From: Lumbricus rubellus
Lineage: Eukaryota; Annelida; Clitellata; Crassiclitellata; Lumbricidae
Length of the DNA stretch: 64,000 bases
Direction: 5' to 3'
Assembly (NCBI GenBank): GCA_945859605.1
Contig: OX243820.1
Span: 25,703,577-25,767,576, forward strand
Shown here: positions 11,833 to 22,569 of the stretch, in pieces
Layout of the letters: each line of letters begins with the position of its first letter
Numbering within the stretch: position 1 is the first letter of the stretch
Notes under the pieces: model-generated
Told to the model about the DNA's origin: nothing
Seen by the model: the letters and a program-made list of their open reading frames with translations, nothing else
Databases searched by the model: none
Made by a program: the position numbers and the translations under genes

Positions 11833-13140
11833 GGCTGGATACCAGAGAGCACACTGTTTTTGAGGGCTAGGTCAGAAATTTTGTGGCCGCGCAAGGTCTG
11901 CCGAAATGCCATCGAGAATCCTGAAATCCAGCCTGATTTGAACGATAATATAATTTATTTAATTCGAACGATGGACGGTTTTCGAATTTCGAGTGATTTT
12001 GGGAGCTTGGGGTGACTTTCAGAGCACCGCCATAAAGTCCTGATAACTGGGGCTGGATACCCAAGAGCACACTATTTTTGGAGGGCTGGTCAGCCGCGCA
12101 ATGTCTGCCTATAATAACTTCGAGAATGTTATAATTCTGCCTGATTTGAATACTATGTAATTCGAACGATGGACGGTTTCGATTGATTTTGGGAGCTTAG
12201 AGTGACGTTTAGAGCACCGCCACAAAATCGTGAGTACTGTGGCTGGATACCAGAAAGTACACTGTTTTTGAGGAGAAGGTCAGAAATTTTGTGGCCGCGC
12301 AAGGTCTGCGGAAAATACCATCGTGAATCCTGGAATCCAGCCTGATTTCAACGATAATTTATGTAATTCGAACTATGAACGGTTTTCGAATTTCGAGTGT
12401 TTTTGGGAGTTTGGGATGACTTTCAGAGCACCACCATAAAGTCCTGATAACTGGGGCTGGATACCCAAGAGCACACTATTTTTGGAGGCTGGTCAGACAT
12501 TTTGTGGCAGCACAATGTATGGCTAAAATACCTTCGAGAATGCTGCAATCCGGCATGATTTCAGTGCTATGTAGGCTAAATCGAACGATGAACGCTTTTC
12601 GAGTGATTTTGGAGGCTTAGGGTGTCTTTTTGAGCACCGCCACAAAATCTTGAATTCTGTGGCTGGATACCAGAGAGCACACTGTTTTTGAGGAGCCGGT
12701 CAGAAAGTTTGTGGCCGCGCAATGTGTGCCTAAAACACCATTGAGAATCCTGCAATCCAGCCTGATTTGAATGCTACATGTATGTAATTCGAACGATTGA
12801 CGATTTTCGAGTGATTCCGGGAGCTTAGGGTGCGTTTCAGAGCACCGCCACAAAATAGTGATAATTGGGGCTGCATACCCAGGAGCAAACAATTTTTGAG
12901 GAGCTGCTCAGAAATTTTGTGGCCGCGCAATGTCTGCGTGCATGAAATGCCATCGAGAATTGAGCAATCCTGCCAGATTTGAATGCTATGTATATCGAAC
13001 GATGGACGGTTTTCGATTGATTTTGGGAGTGTAGGGTGACTTTTAGAGCACCGCTAAAAAATCGTGAGTACTATGGCTGGATACCAGAGAGCACACGGTT
13101 TTTGAGGAGCAGGTCAGAAATTTCCGGCTTGATTTGAATG
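11833..13140. repeat. 206-bp tandem repeat, alternating two-type array
   Basis: Units begin with GGCTGGATACC at 11833, 12051, 12241, 12455, 12661, 12869 and 13075. Spacings are 218, 190, 214, 206, 208 and 206 bp. Two unit types alternate: type A reads CCAGAGAGCACAC with TTTTTGAGGAG, and type B reads CCCAAGAGCACAC with TTTTTGGAGG. This gives a dimeric higher-order unit of about 410 bp. Both carry GTGGCCGCGCAAKGTCTGC and CCAGCCTGATTTGAA. A single diverged monomer lies at 18120-18300. Confidence 0.92.
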
Positions 13141-14224
13141 GCATGTAAATTACATGCCATTCAAATCAATTAAACTCTGGCGTTGTAATTTATTGCAGCG
13201 ATACGGTAGCGTAAGTAACACAGCGAAATTTAACATGTCTATAGCCTATACTATAGCCTACAGGGTTGCGCATAAAAAGTGAGACCGCCTCGCTAAATCT
13301 TGTGCAATATAATTATATCAAATTTTGCTTTGTGCGGTTTTTACCGCAAAATCAGGGCTTAAGGTGTGGCAGGACGGTCAATCGTCGGTCATGGACGGCG
13401 TCCAGGCACTTATTTTCAAATCTCAATGCCGTACTGTCACTTATTTAGCCAGCACACCTGAAAATGTAAGGGGCGTCCTGGCACTTCTTGTGGAAAGGTA
13501 AGGGCGTCCAGGCACTTCTTTTTTTTAACACATTTAGCAGTGCGCAAAATTATCCTTGATCATTTACTCAACGTGTGACGTCAGTATTTCGTGCACTTTC
13601 GGTCGTCATCTTTGTATTTTATGTCAAATTTTTGCCGATGGTAGGCATACGACCGCTTAAATCTGGATCGGCCGTCCGAAGTTCGTTAGAATAATAGCCT
13701 ACGGAATATTCGCGTGTAAATGAGCTGATTTTCAGCCAGGATAATGATCCTCACAGCCACAAGAGTCAACGGAAATTTAAAGAGAAACTGGCATATAACG
13801 AAGAACAGTGCAACGCATTACAAAGCAGGATTTGCAACTTCAGATGAACAAACGCGTAGTCTGAGCGGCACAAGTCAGATTCTGGTTGGAAACGGCACTT
13901 TTTAAACACGGTTTGCCCCTTGGCACAGTTGTAGTTGGGACCTCAAAGAACATTTTAAGAAGGGGAGCCATCCGAAATTTCCCTTACAATTCAAGATTGC
14001 GGCCATTTTTAAGCAGCCGCTATTTTCAGTTCTAAAGACAATTCCCAATGGTTCCGATGCATAATAATCAAAACTGTGAGAAAACATCCAAAGTTATGAA
14101 AGAATATGTCGCAAGAAAATTGGAAAACAAGCTAATGGAAATGAAGAACTAATTGCTGGTACGTTCATGCATTTCGACAGTAGGTCTACGCCTGTGTAGC
14201 CTATAAAATGTAGACTAGCCTAAA
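13141..14224. other. No gene recognised
   Basis: A perfect short palindrome overlaps the end of the satellite (ATGGCATGTAAATTACATGC, near 13138-13158). A short repeated phrase GGGCGTCCAGGCACTTCTT-like appears two to three times at 13395-13520. Otherwise this is anonymous DNA. Confidence 0.5.
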
Positions 14225-14580
14225 GCCGGTTCTGGCGACTTGGCTTTTCGGCTCTTTATAAATTTCCAAAATACGACAAAACATGTCTGGTCAACATGTC
14301 AATCAAGGTCTAGGCGCATGGAATTATGGGATATCGACTCAGCCCACATCGACTTACAGGCCTACATGGAGCGTCTTGTCTGTTGAGAATGATGCCCAGG
14401 CGACACGCATAGGTCTATATAACTAATGTGCACCTGTTTATTTCCTCACCAAGCGATGTCGATTCATTAACCGTGAGTAGGTCTCTAAATGTGTGAAAAC
14501 TTCTAAGAGACTGCGTACATACCAGCAAAAGAGACGAAGTTCTGCTCAAGAATTCTTTAGTCAAACGGGTAATACTGGTG
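14225..14580 (-). repeat. Inverted copy of the receptor 5' flank block
   Basis: Reverse-complement match to 11340-11700, 25450-25810 and 33910-34270. Landmarks are CTGGCGACTTGGCTTTTCGG, CGCATGGAATTATGGGATAT and CTTCTAAGAGACTGCGTACA. It lies upstream of receptor 2, which is itself inverted relative to receptors 1 and 3. The block therefore keeps its position 5' of the receptor. Confidence 0.8.
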
Positions 14581-15217
14581 TTAAAGTTTTTTCATTATAT
14601 GAATTTGAAAACTGGCTGTTGGCCGCATTGTTATTACAGAACGACGTCTATTGAGATTATTTTTAGATTATTAGGCTATTGGGGTCTATTAAATAAATAA
14701 TTATTTGTAACGCACGCAAGGTCACATGAAAATCTGAGGCGCGAATAGTCATTTCCGTGTTCTTGAAAGCCAAGGAGTAATAGTGAGTTTTGAGCCGCTT
14801 TTTGAAGGACGTGAATTTAAGCTATGAAGAGAGCCGATTGCAATTTCTGGGTGCAGCGTAATGTGATTCATGTCATCATGGAGATTGTTTTTATTTGCTG
14901 ACATAAGCTTAGTAGATAATTTTGTTCTTTCGGTCTTAGTGAACATTCCAGCAAATTTTTACTGTATTCTATAAACGATAACTGGTCGCTCAATGCCCTG
15001 AAGTCTTAGATTGGGGGTCCATATGAAGAAATCAACGCAAACGCCATTGACGAGACACTCAAATGCAACAGTTCTAACCAGATTAAGCCTTTAATCCTGT
15101 GAGTTTATATTATGCACAATTGCACATAGTTATATAAGCATATAGTGATCAAATGAAACCAGGAGGCTTGGGACTGGTACTGCCAGAGTACGAGCAGCGG
15201 GGAAGCTATATAAAATA
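14581..15217. other. No gene recognised
   Basis: Anonymous DNA. At 15163-15205 a short phrase (AGGCTTGGGACTGGTACTGC ... GAGCAGCGG) is shared with 53770-53815 and 61522-61570, which marks an unidentified interspersed repeat. Confidence 0.5.
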
Positions 15218-15703
15218 CTAGCTGTACCCAGCCACGCGTTGCTGTGGCAGAAAAGACCCTACCCCTCCCCCTCCACTCCCCATCCTCCTTCCTCTCCGCT
15301 CCGTCCCCCTCCCACTCCGCTCCTTTCCTCCCTCACACCGTCCTTTACTGACAGCGGATAGAGCCCAAGAATGTTGGAAGGCCGTTTTCGTAATGGAATT
15401 ATTTATTGAGTCGCTTATGACGTCACGGGACGCGAACTCATTAATGTTTCGTCACTGTGTTTCGGGTAAAGACAATTCTGAAATTTTGCAAGCGTGCGCT
15501 TTCGTTGAATTTGCAAATGGCGTGCGAACGGATTGCAAAGTTAACTTTTTGTGGAAACGATTGGGTTTTTTTCGGGGAAAGAAATGTTGTGACCTTGCGG
15601 TATCGGAATGGAAGGTTTTGGTAAATTTTCAAAACAATTGGTGCGTCACTTTCGGCGTGATCGTGACCGCAGGATCGCAAAGTTTCATTTTTATTTATAT
15701 AGA
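15218..15703 (-). mobile_element. Non-autonomous Helitron
   Basis: On the minus strand the 486-bp element starts TCTATATAAATAAAAATGAA after a host A. It ends GGGTACAGCTAG before a host T, as expected for Helitron insertion between A and T with a CTRR terminus. A hairpin (GCCACAGCAACGCGTGGC, 15231-15248) lies about 10 nt before the end. There is no target duplication. No Rep/helicase coding was seen. A C/T-rich plus-strand tract (15255-15345) lies inside. Confidence 0.75.
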
Positions 15704-16005
15704 TAACTGTTAGCCATGTCCAAACGCAATTATGATGCGTATGAATGGCACTTTATGAATATTCTGAGGTATGTTTGATTGTTTGTCTGTATTTCTGTAT
15801 CCATATACATGCATGCCAACATTTGTGCACCATAGACTTCACACGACTAAAAAGTGCGTTTTCTAAGAAAAGGGTTACTGCATAAGTTCTGATTTATGGT
15901 GTAGTAACTTCAAATCACCGTATACGACTAATTTGTAGCGACAGTCGAGGAACAACAGCGACGCTGATTTGAAATCCGAATTGAATCTTTTCAAAAGCAA
16001 TAAAG
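15704..16005. other. 5' region of receptor 2
   Basis: Positions 15940-16005 are closely similar to the 5' leader of receptor 3 (CAGTCGAGGAACAACAGYGA, CGCTGATTTGAAATC) and more distantly to that of receptor 1. The receptor duplications therefore include upstream sequence. No promoter element was confidently identified. Confidence 0.6.
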
Positions 16006-17049
16006 ATGAACAGCACATCGTCAATGAATGCCTCGGTTAACAGTTCGAACAACCCAACAACGCTTCAGACTCAAAAACCGACTGAACTCAAAATTTTCTT
16101 TAGTGCGATTGCCTCCAGCATCCAGATTCTAAGCGTTTCAATTGGAGCCGTGGGAATCGCTGGAAACCTTTTGGCTCTAGTCGTTTTCATTGGACACAAG
16201 CCACTTCTCAAACGCCCAGCAAACTATTTTCTCCTCAACCAGTGCACCATCAACCTCCTCGCTAGCATCATGCTCATACTGACGATAATGGTCGACGGTA
16301 ATCACTGGTCACCGTCTGTGGTCGTTCCACTGTGCTACTTGTGGAACTCCCGTACCTTATTCAGCGGCCTGCTTCTATCGTCAACCTAAAACATCACCCT
16401 GATGACCATTGAGCGTTACATCGAAATTGTACACCCAATCAAGCACCGCCTGAAGATCAGCAAGACCAAGATAATCGCAAGTAGCATCGCTGGGACTCTG
16501 CTCGGCATCATTGTTAAGATGTGTCTCGGCTATCCATCGGTGAACGTCGTAAACGGGACATGCACGGTCGGAGACTATAGAACCGCTGCTGGAGCGCGTA
16601 TCGTCGGTGTAATCAATTTCCTTTCCGAGTACTGCATCCCCATCAGTGTCTTTGCTTTCTGCTACACTAGTATGGCGCGCTCTTTACTCCGCATCTCAAA
16701 GATCACTCAACCGGCAAGTGCCACAGCTGCACCATCGATCGATCCGAAAATCTCGCGAGCCAGACGCAACATCATAAAGACGTTGTTCATCGTCGTTCTT
16801 GCATTCGTCATCTGTTCAAGCTTCAAGCATTTTTTTGTGTTGGTGAGTCTTTTGGGAAATTTGGCATGGGATGTGAACGGGGTTACTTACAGCGTGTCGG
16901 TAGTCTTGTCTTACCTTAACTGCTGCAATGATCCATTCATCTATGGCATCTCATACGTAGAATTTCGCGTAGGGATTCGTAAGTTATTCTGCCGTTTCCA
17001 GATGAGGTCTTCTCTAACAGGTGCAACTGACACTTACGCGCAAAATTAG
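16006..17049 (+). pseudogene. Class A GPCR, receptor 2, single nonsense mutation
   Basis: Paralogue of receptors 1 and 3. The frame is open for 347 codons except for TAA at 16387-16389 (codon 128). Both paralogues have TAC (Tyr) here, in TM3 just before NITLMTIERY, so a single C-to-A change ends the protein after TM3. The rest is uncorrupted: ERY, the ECL2 Cys, the TM5-TM6 loop PSIDPKISRARRNIIKTLF, and NDPFIYG. The product would be a 127-residue N-terminal piece. An internal ATG at 16402 opens the remaining 215 codons. This could be a young pseudogene, a polymorphic null allele or an assembly error. Stop-codon readthrough is possible but unsupported. Confidence 0.9.
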
Positions 17050-17262
17050 TAGCTCGACTTTGTTAAATGAATGTTAGATAAACAGATCCAATTACTCTAT
17101 TTAAATTGCCTGTATACCTAGATCGTTTCAACATTGTTTCTTTGGATTGACGTTGAAACAATTTGATGCTCGGTGTATTTTGTTCTGTGTGTTTATAGAT
17201 TAGAGGCAATGTTAAGGGAACTATGTGCTGTTGTATAAAGAGTCTTATCTGATAGCTTCACT
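17050..17262. other. 3' flank of receptor 2
   Basis: Short intergenic sequence between the receptor pseudogene and the following MITE. Nothing was recognised in it. Confidence 0.5.
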
Positions 17263-17526
17263 CATAGGCGTTCGGGAGATTTCAGCAGTGGGGGGAGGCA
17301 CCGATTGAACTTCTGCCCGAAAAATACATCCGTGAAAAAGTTGACTTTTTTTAGTCGTTTGGGTTTGTGTTTGCCTGAAAAACGACACTTGCCCGAAAGT
17401 TGACAACCTTTTATTTATTTTTTATTTTTTTAGTTATTCGGGGGTTTTTGCCAAAAAACCCACCAAACTTGCCCAAATTTGGGGGGGGGCAATGGCCCCC
17501 CTGCACCCTCGCCTCGTACGCCTATG
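17263..17526. mobile_element. hAT-type MITE, CATAGGCGT family
   Basis: A 264-bp element with ends CATAGGCGT and ACGCCTATG, flanked by perfect 8-bp duplications GCTTCACT (17255-17262 and 17527-17534). The interior has G-run and C-run segments and GCCCGAAA repeats. It is the same family as 58227-58605. There is no coding capacity. Confidence 0.9.
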
Positions 17527-18030
17527 GCTTCACTTAAATTGTGTTAATTGTTGCACGAGCAGTTTTACCCGGCAATGCACGAATTTTTTCATGCCTGAGT
17601 TTTCACTTTTTAAATAAATTATAGTTACGATGTTATGGTTAAGTTACCTGTCAAAAGTGCAGTCAATACCTTTCTTCTAACTAACCCTTCTTTCCAATTC
17701 CCCCCCCCCCCCCCCATTTACTGACGCCGCTTCCACCTCGCCTTTCCTTGCCAAGGTCGCTTGGGGACCCTGCATGTGCAAGCGAAAAGGTGCATACGAC
17801 GTATGGCAAAGACACACATTTCTCTGCGTTTTTAATATAAATGCCATGACCGGTTCCTGCGAATTTCAGACAACCAAATGAGAAAAACATTTGTAGCCTA
17901 CCTAGAAAGTTGTTTACATAGTAATTAGTCGTGTTATCCTGTTTAGTCTTGGTAGGTTTGGGTGTTGTTGTGAATTTTATATTATGATAGGCCTACTTGT
18001 TCACGAGAGTGTTGTTTGGCAGCTGGTTAT
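17527..18030. other. No gene recognised; C16 run
   Basis: Anonymous DNA with a run of about 16 cytosines at 17700-17715. Confidence 0.55.
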
Positions 18031-18300
18031 CTATATAAATAAAAATGTAACTGCGTACGCACCAAATTTAGGCGAACAGGATCTCCCAAAGTAACGGACC
18101 GATTCTTTTCAGAATCTCACCAAAACGTTCCATTCCATTTTGGGGGCTAAGGGTGACTTTTAGAGCACCGCCACAAAATCGTTAGTACTGTGGCTGGACA
18201 CCAGAGAGCAGGTCAGAAATTTTGTGGCCGCGCGATGTCTGCCTAAAATACCATTGAGAATGCTGCAATCCAGCCTGATTTGAGCGATAATTAGCCTAAT
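18031..18300 (+). mobile_element. Helitron-like 5' end joined to satellite monomer
   Basis: Starts TCTATATAAATAAAAATGTA after a host A, which is the same 5' end as the Helitron at 15218-15703. From about 18120 it runs into a diverged monomer of the 206-bp satellite (AGAGCACCGCCACAAAATCG, GTGGCTGGACACC, GTGGCCGCGCGATGTCTGCC). No Helitron 3' end was found, so the element is truncated or its end is unrecognised. Confidence 0.5.
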
Positions 18301-18345
18301 ATTGTCGGTTAAGAACAGACCAAGGTTCTTGAGGGCCGGTTAGGG

Positions 18346-18940
18346 CAGAGGTTCTCATTCAACCGGTATGTCGCAACACATTAGTGTTTCGCTAAAAGAT
18401 CGACAGTGTGCCGCGTAAAAATGATGTATCGCGAAAAATTTGTTTGTCGCGAATTCTCGCAGCATACACCCATCGTTCTTGCATTAGGATACACTGACTT
18501 GCTTACTTTAGCTGGCGTAAGATGTGAAAATTCGTAGCACTCTATATCTATTGATTCTATTCCATTTCATCGCCACATAACCTAAGCTTGCATAGGCCTA
18601 CAGTGAATTGGCTCTATGTCTTTTATCGCAGCGTTTAGTTTTGCCAGTAGTTTCCTATTTTTTCTTCATGGTTTCATACTTTGCCTTGAACAATTAAGCG
18701 TAGGTATTGTGGATATGAAATGGAATAGAATCCATAGATATAGAGTTCTTCGAATTTTCACATCCTGCTAAAGTAAGCAAGTCAGTGTAGCCTAATGCAA
18801 AAACGACGGGTGTATGCTGTGAGAATTCGCGACAAACCAATTTTTCGCGACACACCAACGACACACCATTTTTACGCAACACACTGCCGATCTTTTCGCG
18901 ACGCACTAGTGTGTTGCGACACACCGGTTGCGAACCTCTG
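18346..18940. mobile_element. Long-TIR fold-back element, hAT-like ends
   Basis: Ends CAGAGGTTCTCA and TGCGAACCTCTG. Inverted arms of about 220 bp share GCATACACCC, GACTTGCTTACTTTAGC and GATTCTATTCCATTTCAT against their complements. The flanking octamers (GGTTAGGG, CTTTAGCC) do not match, so no target duplication is claimed. The right arm is duplicated in the tandem repeat that follows. Confidence 0.7.
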
Positions 18941-20184
18941 CTTTAGCCCCTTCCCCAAGAACGGAAACCAAACTCTGTCCATGGTGTCCATGGTCACACG
19001 CTACTTTTCCCCTTGTCTGTATTCTCTGTCACCTTTCCCGTTGCATAAAACCTGTACGAGGGAGGGGGCAACGTTCATTTTCCCCGCCATAATAGGTGGT
19101 GAAAATTATGTATATTTCTCAATGGGGGCATGGCCGGATTGCCTCTCAGGATCCGCCCCTGGCTGAAATGATCAATTGCTCATTACTTCCAGACATTTTC
19201 TCCACAGGCTTTGATTATTAAGTTGCAAAAGTCGTTGCCATCGTACAAGTAAAGGGAAAGCTGATGTGTCGAATATCGTATCGTCGACCTGTTCTCCTCT
19301 TTTCGAATAATTTTTTGCTATTCCCACCATTTTGTTCCCCACCATTCTTACAGAAATATCATCTATATGATATGGACCTCAGCTTTTCAATTCTAGGCTC
19401 TACAGCAGCGGCTCCCAACCCGTGGCCCGCGGGACAAAAGTGGCCCGCCAGGCCTAAAAAATGGCCCGCGTGACCTCGTCTATCAAAGAATTAACAAAAA
19501 TATATGATAAAAATGATAATTTTAGATATAGAGTTCTTCGAATTTTCACATCCTGCTAAAGTAAGCAAGTCAGTGTAGCCTAATGCAAAAACGACGGGTG
19601 TATGCTGTGAGAATTCGCGACAAACCAATTTTTCGCGACACACCAACGACACACCATTTTTACGCGACACACTGCCGATCTTTTCGCGACGCACTAGTGT
19701 GTTGCGACACACCGGTTGCGAACCTCTGCTTTAGCCCCTTCCCCAAGAACGGAAACCAAACTCTGTCCATGGTCACACGCTACTTTTCCCCTTGTCTGTA
19801 TTCTCTGTCACCTTTCCCGTGGCTGAAATGATCAATTGCTCATTACTTCCAGACATTTTCTCCACAGGCTATTATTATTATGTTGCAAAAGTCGTTGCCA
19901 TCGTACGAGTAAAGGGAAAGCTGATGTGTCGAATATCGTATCGTCGACCTGTTCTCCTCTTTTCAAATAATTTTTTGCTATTCCCACCATTTTTTTCCCC
20001 ACCATTCTTACAGAAATATCATCTATATGATATGGACCTCAGCTTTTCAATTCTAGGCTCTACAGCAGCGGCTCCCAACCCGTGGCCCGCGGGACAAAAG
20101 TGGCCCGCCAGGCCTAAAAAATGGCCCTCGTGACCTCGTCTATCAAAGAATTAACAAAAATATATGATAAAAATGATAATTTTA
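18736..20184. repeat. Local tandem duplication, two units
   Basis: Unit A spans 18736-19523 and unit B 19524-20184, nearly identical. Unit B lacks about 120 bp present in A (about 19040-19161, ending GGATCCGCCCCTG, which resembles a MITE end) and a 9-bp repeat (CCATGGTGT). The left breakpoint lies inside the fold-back element's right arm. The right breakpoint lies inside the MITE at 20066. Similarity is high, so the event is recent. Confidence 0.88.
19406..19523. mobile_element. Truncated hAT MITE, first copy
   Basis: Left 118 bp of the MITE seen complete at 20066-20412, with the same 5' flank CTCTACAG. It is cut off at the tandem-duplication breakpoint, so it is not an independent insertion. 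Confidence 0.85.
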
Positions 20185-20412
20185 ACAGGATAGGACACAT
20201 AATTATTTTCTATTATGAATTATTTTATTATGAAATCTTTAAATAATATCAAACATTCTATTTTGAATCAATAATAACAATTTTATATACTTTTAGTTAC
20301 TTAAATTTTAGCCTTGTGGCCCCCTAATGTTCTTCAACCACGAAAAAGTGGCCCTCGTGTCCTCCAACTTAGAAAAAGTGGCCCTAACGTCAAAAGCGGT
20401 TGGGAACCACTG
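20066..20412. mobile_element. hAT MITE, CAGCGGCTCCCAACC ends
   Basis: A 347-bp element with ends CAGCGGCTCCCAACC and GGTTGGGAACCACTG. Perfect 8-bp duplications CTCTACAG lie at 20058-20065 and 20413-20420. The interior repeats a GTGGCCC phrase and has an AT-rich centre. There is no coding capacity. Confidence 0.93.
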
Positions 20413-20689
20413 CTCTACAGTCTAGGCCTACTGCAGGCTTCCAAAACGAACTGTCCGTTTTCTGGACTTCCTTCTCCACTTTTAACCTTGTGAAGGAATT
20501 CATCACCCTCTAGTGGAAGTTTGAAATAGTGTTTTGTTCAATGCATCACTAACATAGTTACAATTCCTACACAATGCTGCTAAACAGAATTCTTCATGGC
20601 AGCTTTCCCTCCGAAAGTTCCCTTAGTTAGAAGCAGATTTCATGGTCCTGACGAAGACATGTTGGTACCTGTTTGCGCCGTCGAAGCAG
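20413..20689. other. No gene recognised
   Basis: Anonymous DNA between the MITE and the second segmental-duplication copy. Confidence 0.5.
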
Positions 20690-20989
20690 AATAATTGCCT
20701 ACTAGGGCCATCTAGCGAAGTGATGCACAGTTACACACAGACTATATATTACCATTTGTCCAGCGACTATTCAAGTCCTACGCCCGCATCCACAGAGCGA
20801 AAGGTTTGTTGAATCAGAAGAAAAATAATATGCTAATTTTGAAAATTGTTCTTCACTTCTGAATTTTTGTAAACGAGGGCATTCTTATCAAATTGCGATT
20901 GTCGGATATAATTGCCTACGCTTGAGAATGTAGTCAATCTGTGTATACTGTCCATGTCAACTTTAAGTAAAATTAAGTAAGCCAATAAT

Positions 20990-21411
20990 GATTGACTGAC
21001 GTCTGACTCTGTCTGACTGACTGATTGATTGACTAATTGACTGGCTGACTGACTGATTGCCTTTTTTAATTGACTGAACTACTGGCTGATTGATTGATTG
21101 GTTGACTGACTTACTGACGTCTGACTGTCCGACCGACTGACTGGCTGACTGATTTGCTGATTGACTGATTGCTTGAATGATTGACTGACTCATTAATTGA
21201 CAGATTGACTGACAGCCGATTGACACATTGGCTGGCTGGCTGACTAACTGACTGATTGATTGTTTTGCTTGATTGGCCCACTGACTGTTTGATTGACTGA
21301 CTGCTTAACTGATGGACCAACAGACTGAAGGGCTGACTGATTGGCTGATATTTTACTGATTGATCTGTTGATTCATTGGTTGATTGATCGATTGGTTGAT
21401 TGACTTTGTCA
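20990..21411. repeat. ATTG/ACTG minisatellite
   Basis: About 420 bp of degenerate GATT/GACT/GGCT tetranucleotides, orthologous in position to 5545-5862. The Ser/Gln/Asn-rich open frames on the minus strand are artefacts. Confidence 0.92.
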
Positions 21412-21532
21412 GCCGCACTCAACCAAGATATTGCTATGCTTTGACAAGACATTGTGGTGACATGACCAACCTGATGAAATACTTTACCCATAGCCTAAAA
21501 TTTACTTGCCTTCCATGCAACGCGTGTAAGAC

Positions 21533-21677
21533 CAGGGTGAGAATTGCCGGTGGTGTTGGAAGGGGGGGTTCAACCTCAGTTTTTCTTAGAGCCCATATTT
21601 AAGTATGTTTTTCATACCCGAATTCCAAGTGGATCATAGTCCAACCCCTCAGTTATTTTTTCACAATTCTCGCACTG
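21533..21677. mobile_element. hAT MITE, CAGGGTGAGAATTGCC family
   Basis: A 145-bp copy of the MITE seen with perfect target duplications at 26173-26318 and 53882-54022. Ends CAGGGTGAGAATTGCC and CAATTCTCGCACTG. Here the flanking octamers are not identical (TGTAAGAC against TAGGCTAT), probably from later change. Confidence 0.85.
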
Positions 21678-22189
21678 TAGGCTATATAAGACTCGTGCAA
21701 AATGCAAATCGTTGATCAAAAAGAGGCTAATGTTGCTTTGGACAAAACATTCATTACCACTCTTACTCTAAACTTACAGGTGAGTAAACAAATGTAGGCC
21801 TAATAGGCTATGTTACCGTTAAAATGCTGACGAGTTCTGTTTAAAAGAAATCAATGACCCAATATCTAGCCTATCCTAAGCCGAGGCATGCGTCAGTTTG
21901 GCCTTACCTATGAAATCCGGCAATTCTGTTTCATCATAGTCATTTAGTGTGCATATAAAAGGCTTCAGGGCAATACGAAATTATACTGATATTAGACTTT
22001 CAGACGTAGGCTATCTCTGGAAGATGCCCTCGAGGTAGTGAACTCGTTCAACTATCCACATCTATATAGAGAATATCTTAGAGCGATATTATGGTTAAAT
22101 AAGCATAGGCCTAATTAGTGTGCTGCACTTCAGCATATAAGAATGTAGATGAGAATATTTTGACCTTTAGCAATTAGATGGGTAGCCTA

Positions 22190-22569
22190 CTTGTCACTTT
22201 CACGACCCCCCAAGAAGTAACGTGTATTTTAGCGTCGTAAATTTTTAATAAATCCAACTTCTGGTTTGGCGAGAAATTTTTCAATCGATCCAGCTTCTGT
22301 TTAGGTAAGAATTTGTTTGATAAATCCCGTTTCTATTTCGTCGACAAATATTTCTCATCAATAGGGCCTATAACCTCGTTTACCGATGGCCTATCCGGGA
22401 CCGAATGACTGCACTAACCATATTCCTAACCCTAACCGACCCTCGGGACGCGTAGGCCTAACCTGAGGCCTAACCGACCCTCACGATAGCCTATATATTT
22501 ATCTTTAGCAATTTCAAAACCGACTCTTAAGAAAAGTATAATTTGTTTGGGGGTCGTGAAACTGACAAG
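22190..22569. mobile_element. MITE with TTTCACGACCCCC inverted ends
   Basis: A 380-bp segment with terminal inverted repeats of about 21 bp (TTGTCASTTTCACGACCCCC, one mismatch). The interior contains CCTAACCCTAACCGACCCT-like phrases. No target duplication is evident, so the superfamily is open. Confidence 0.65.

Larger units (their letters stand above)
20690..22185. repeat. Segmental duplication, copy D2
   Basis: Direct-orientation partner of 5270-6740, moderately diverged. Besides the shared landmarks, this copy carries its own MITE insertion (21533-21677) and a longer minisatellite. Confidence 0.8.

Noticed and set aside
11833..13140. CRISPR-like regularly spaced repeats
   Set aside because: Whole 206-bp units are repeated without unique spacers, in an animal genome; it is a satellite.
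18338..18948. 8-bp target duplication for the fold-back element
   Set aside because: Flanking octamers GGTTAGGG and CTTTAGCC do not match; only the inverted ends are claimed.
22430..22500. Interstitial telomere repeats
   Set aside because: Only CCTAACCCTAACC within a MITE; far too short.
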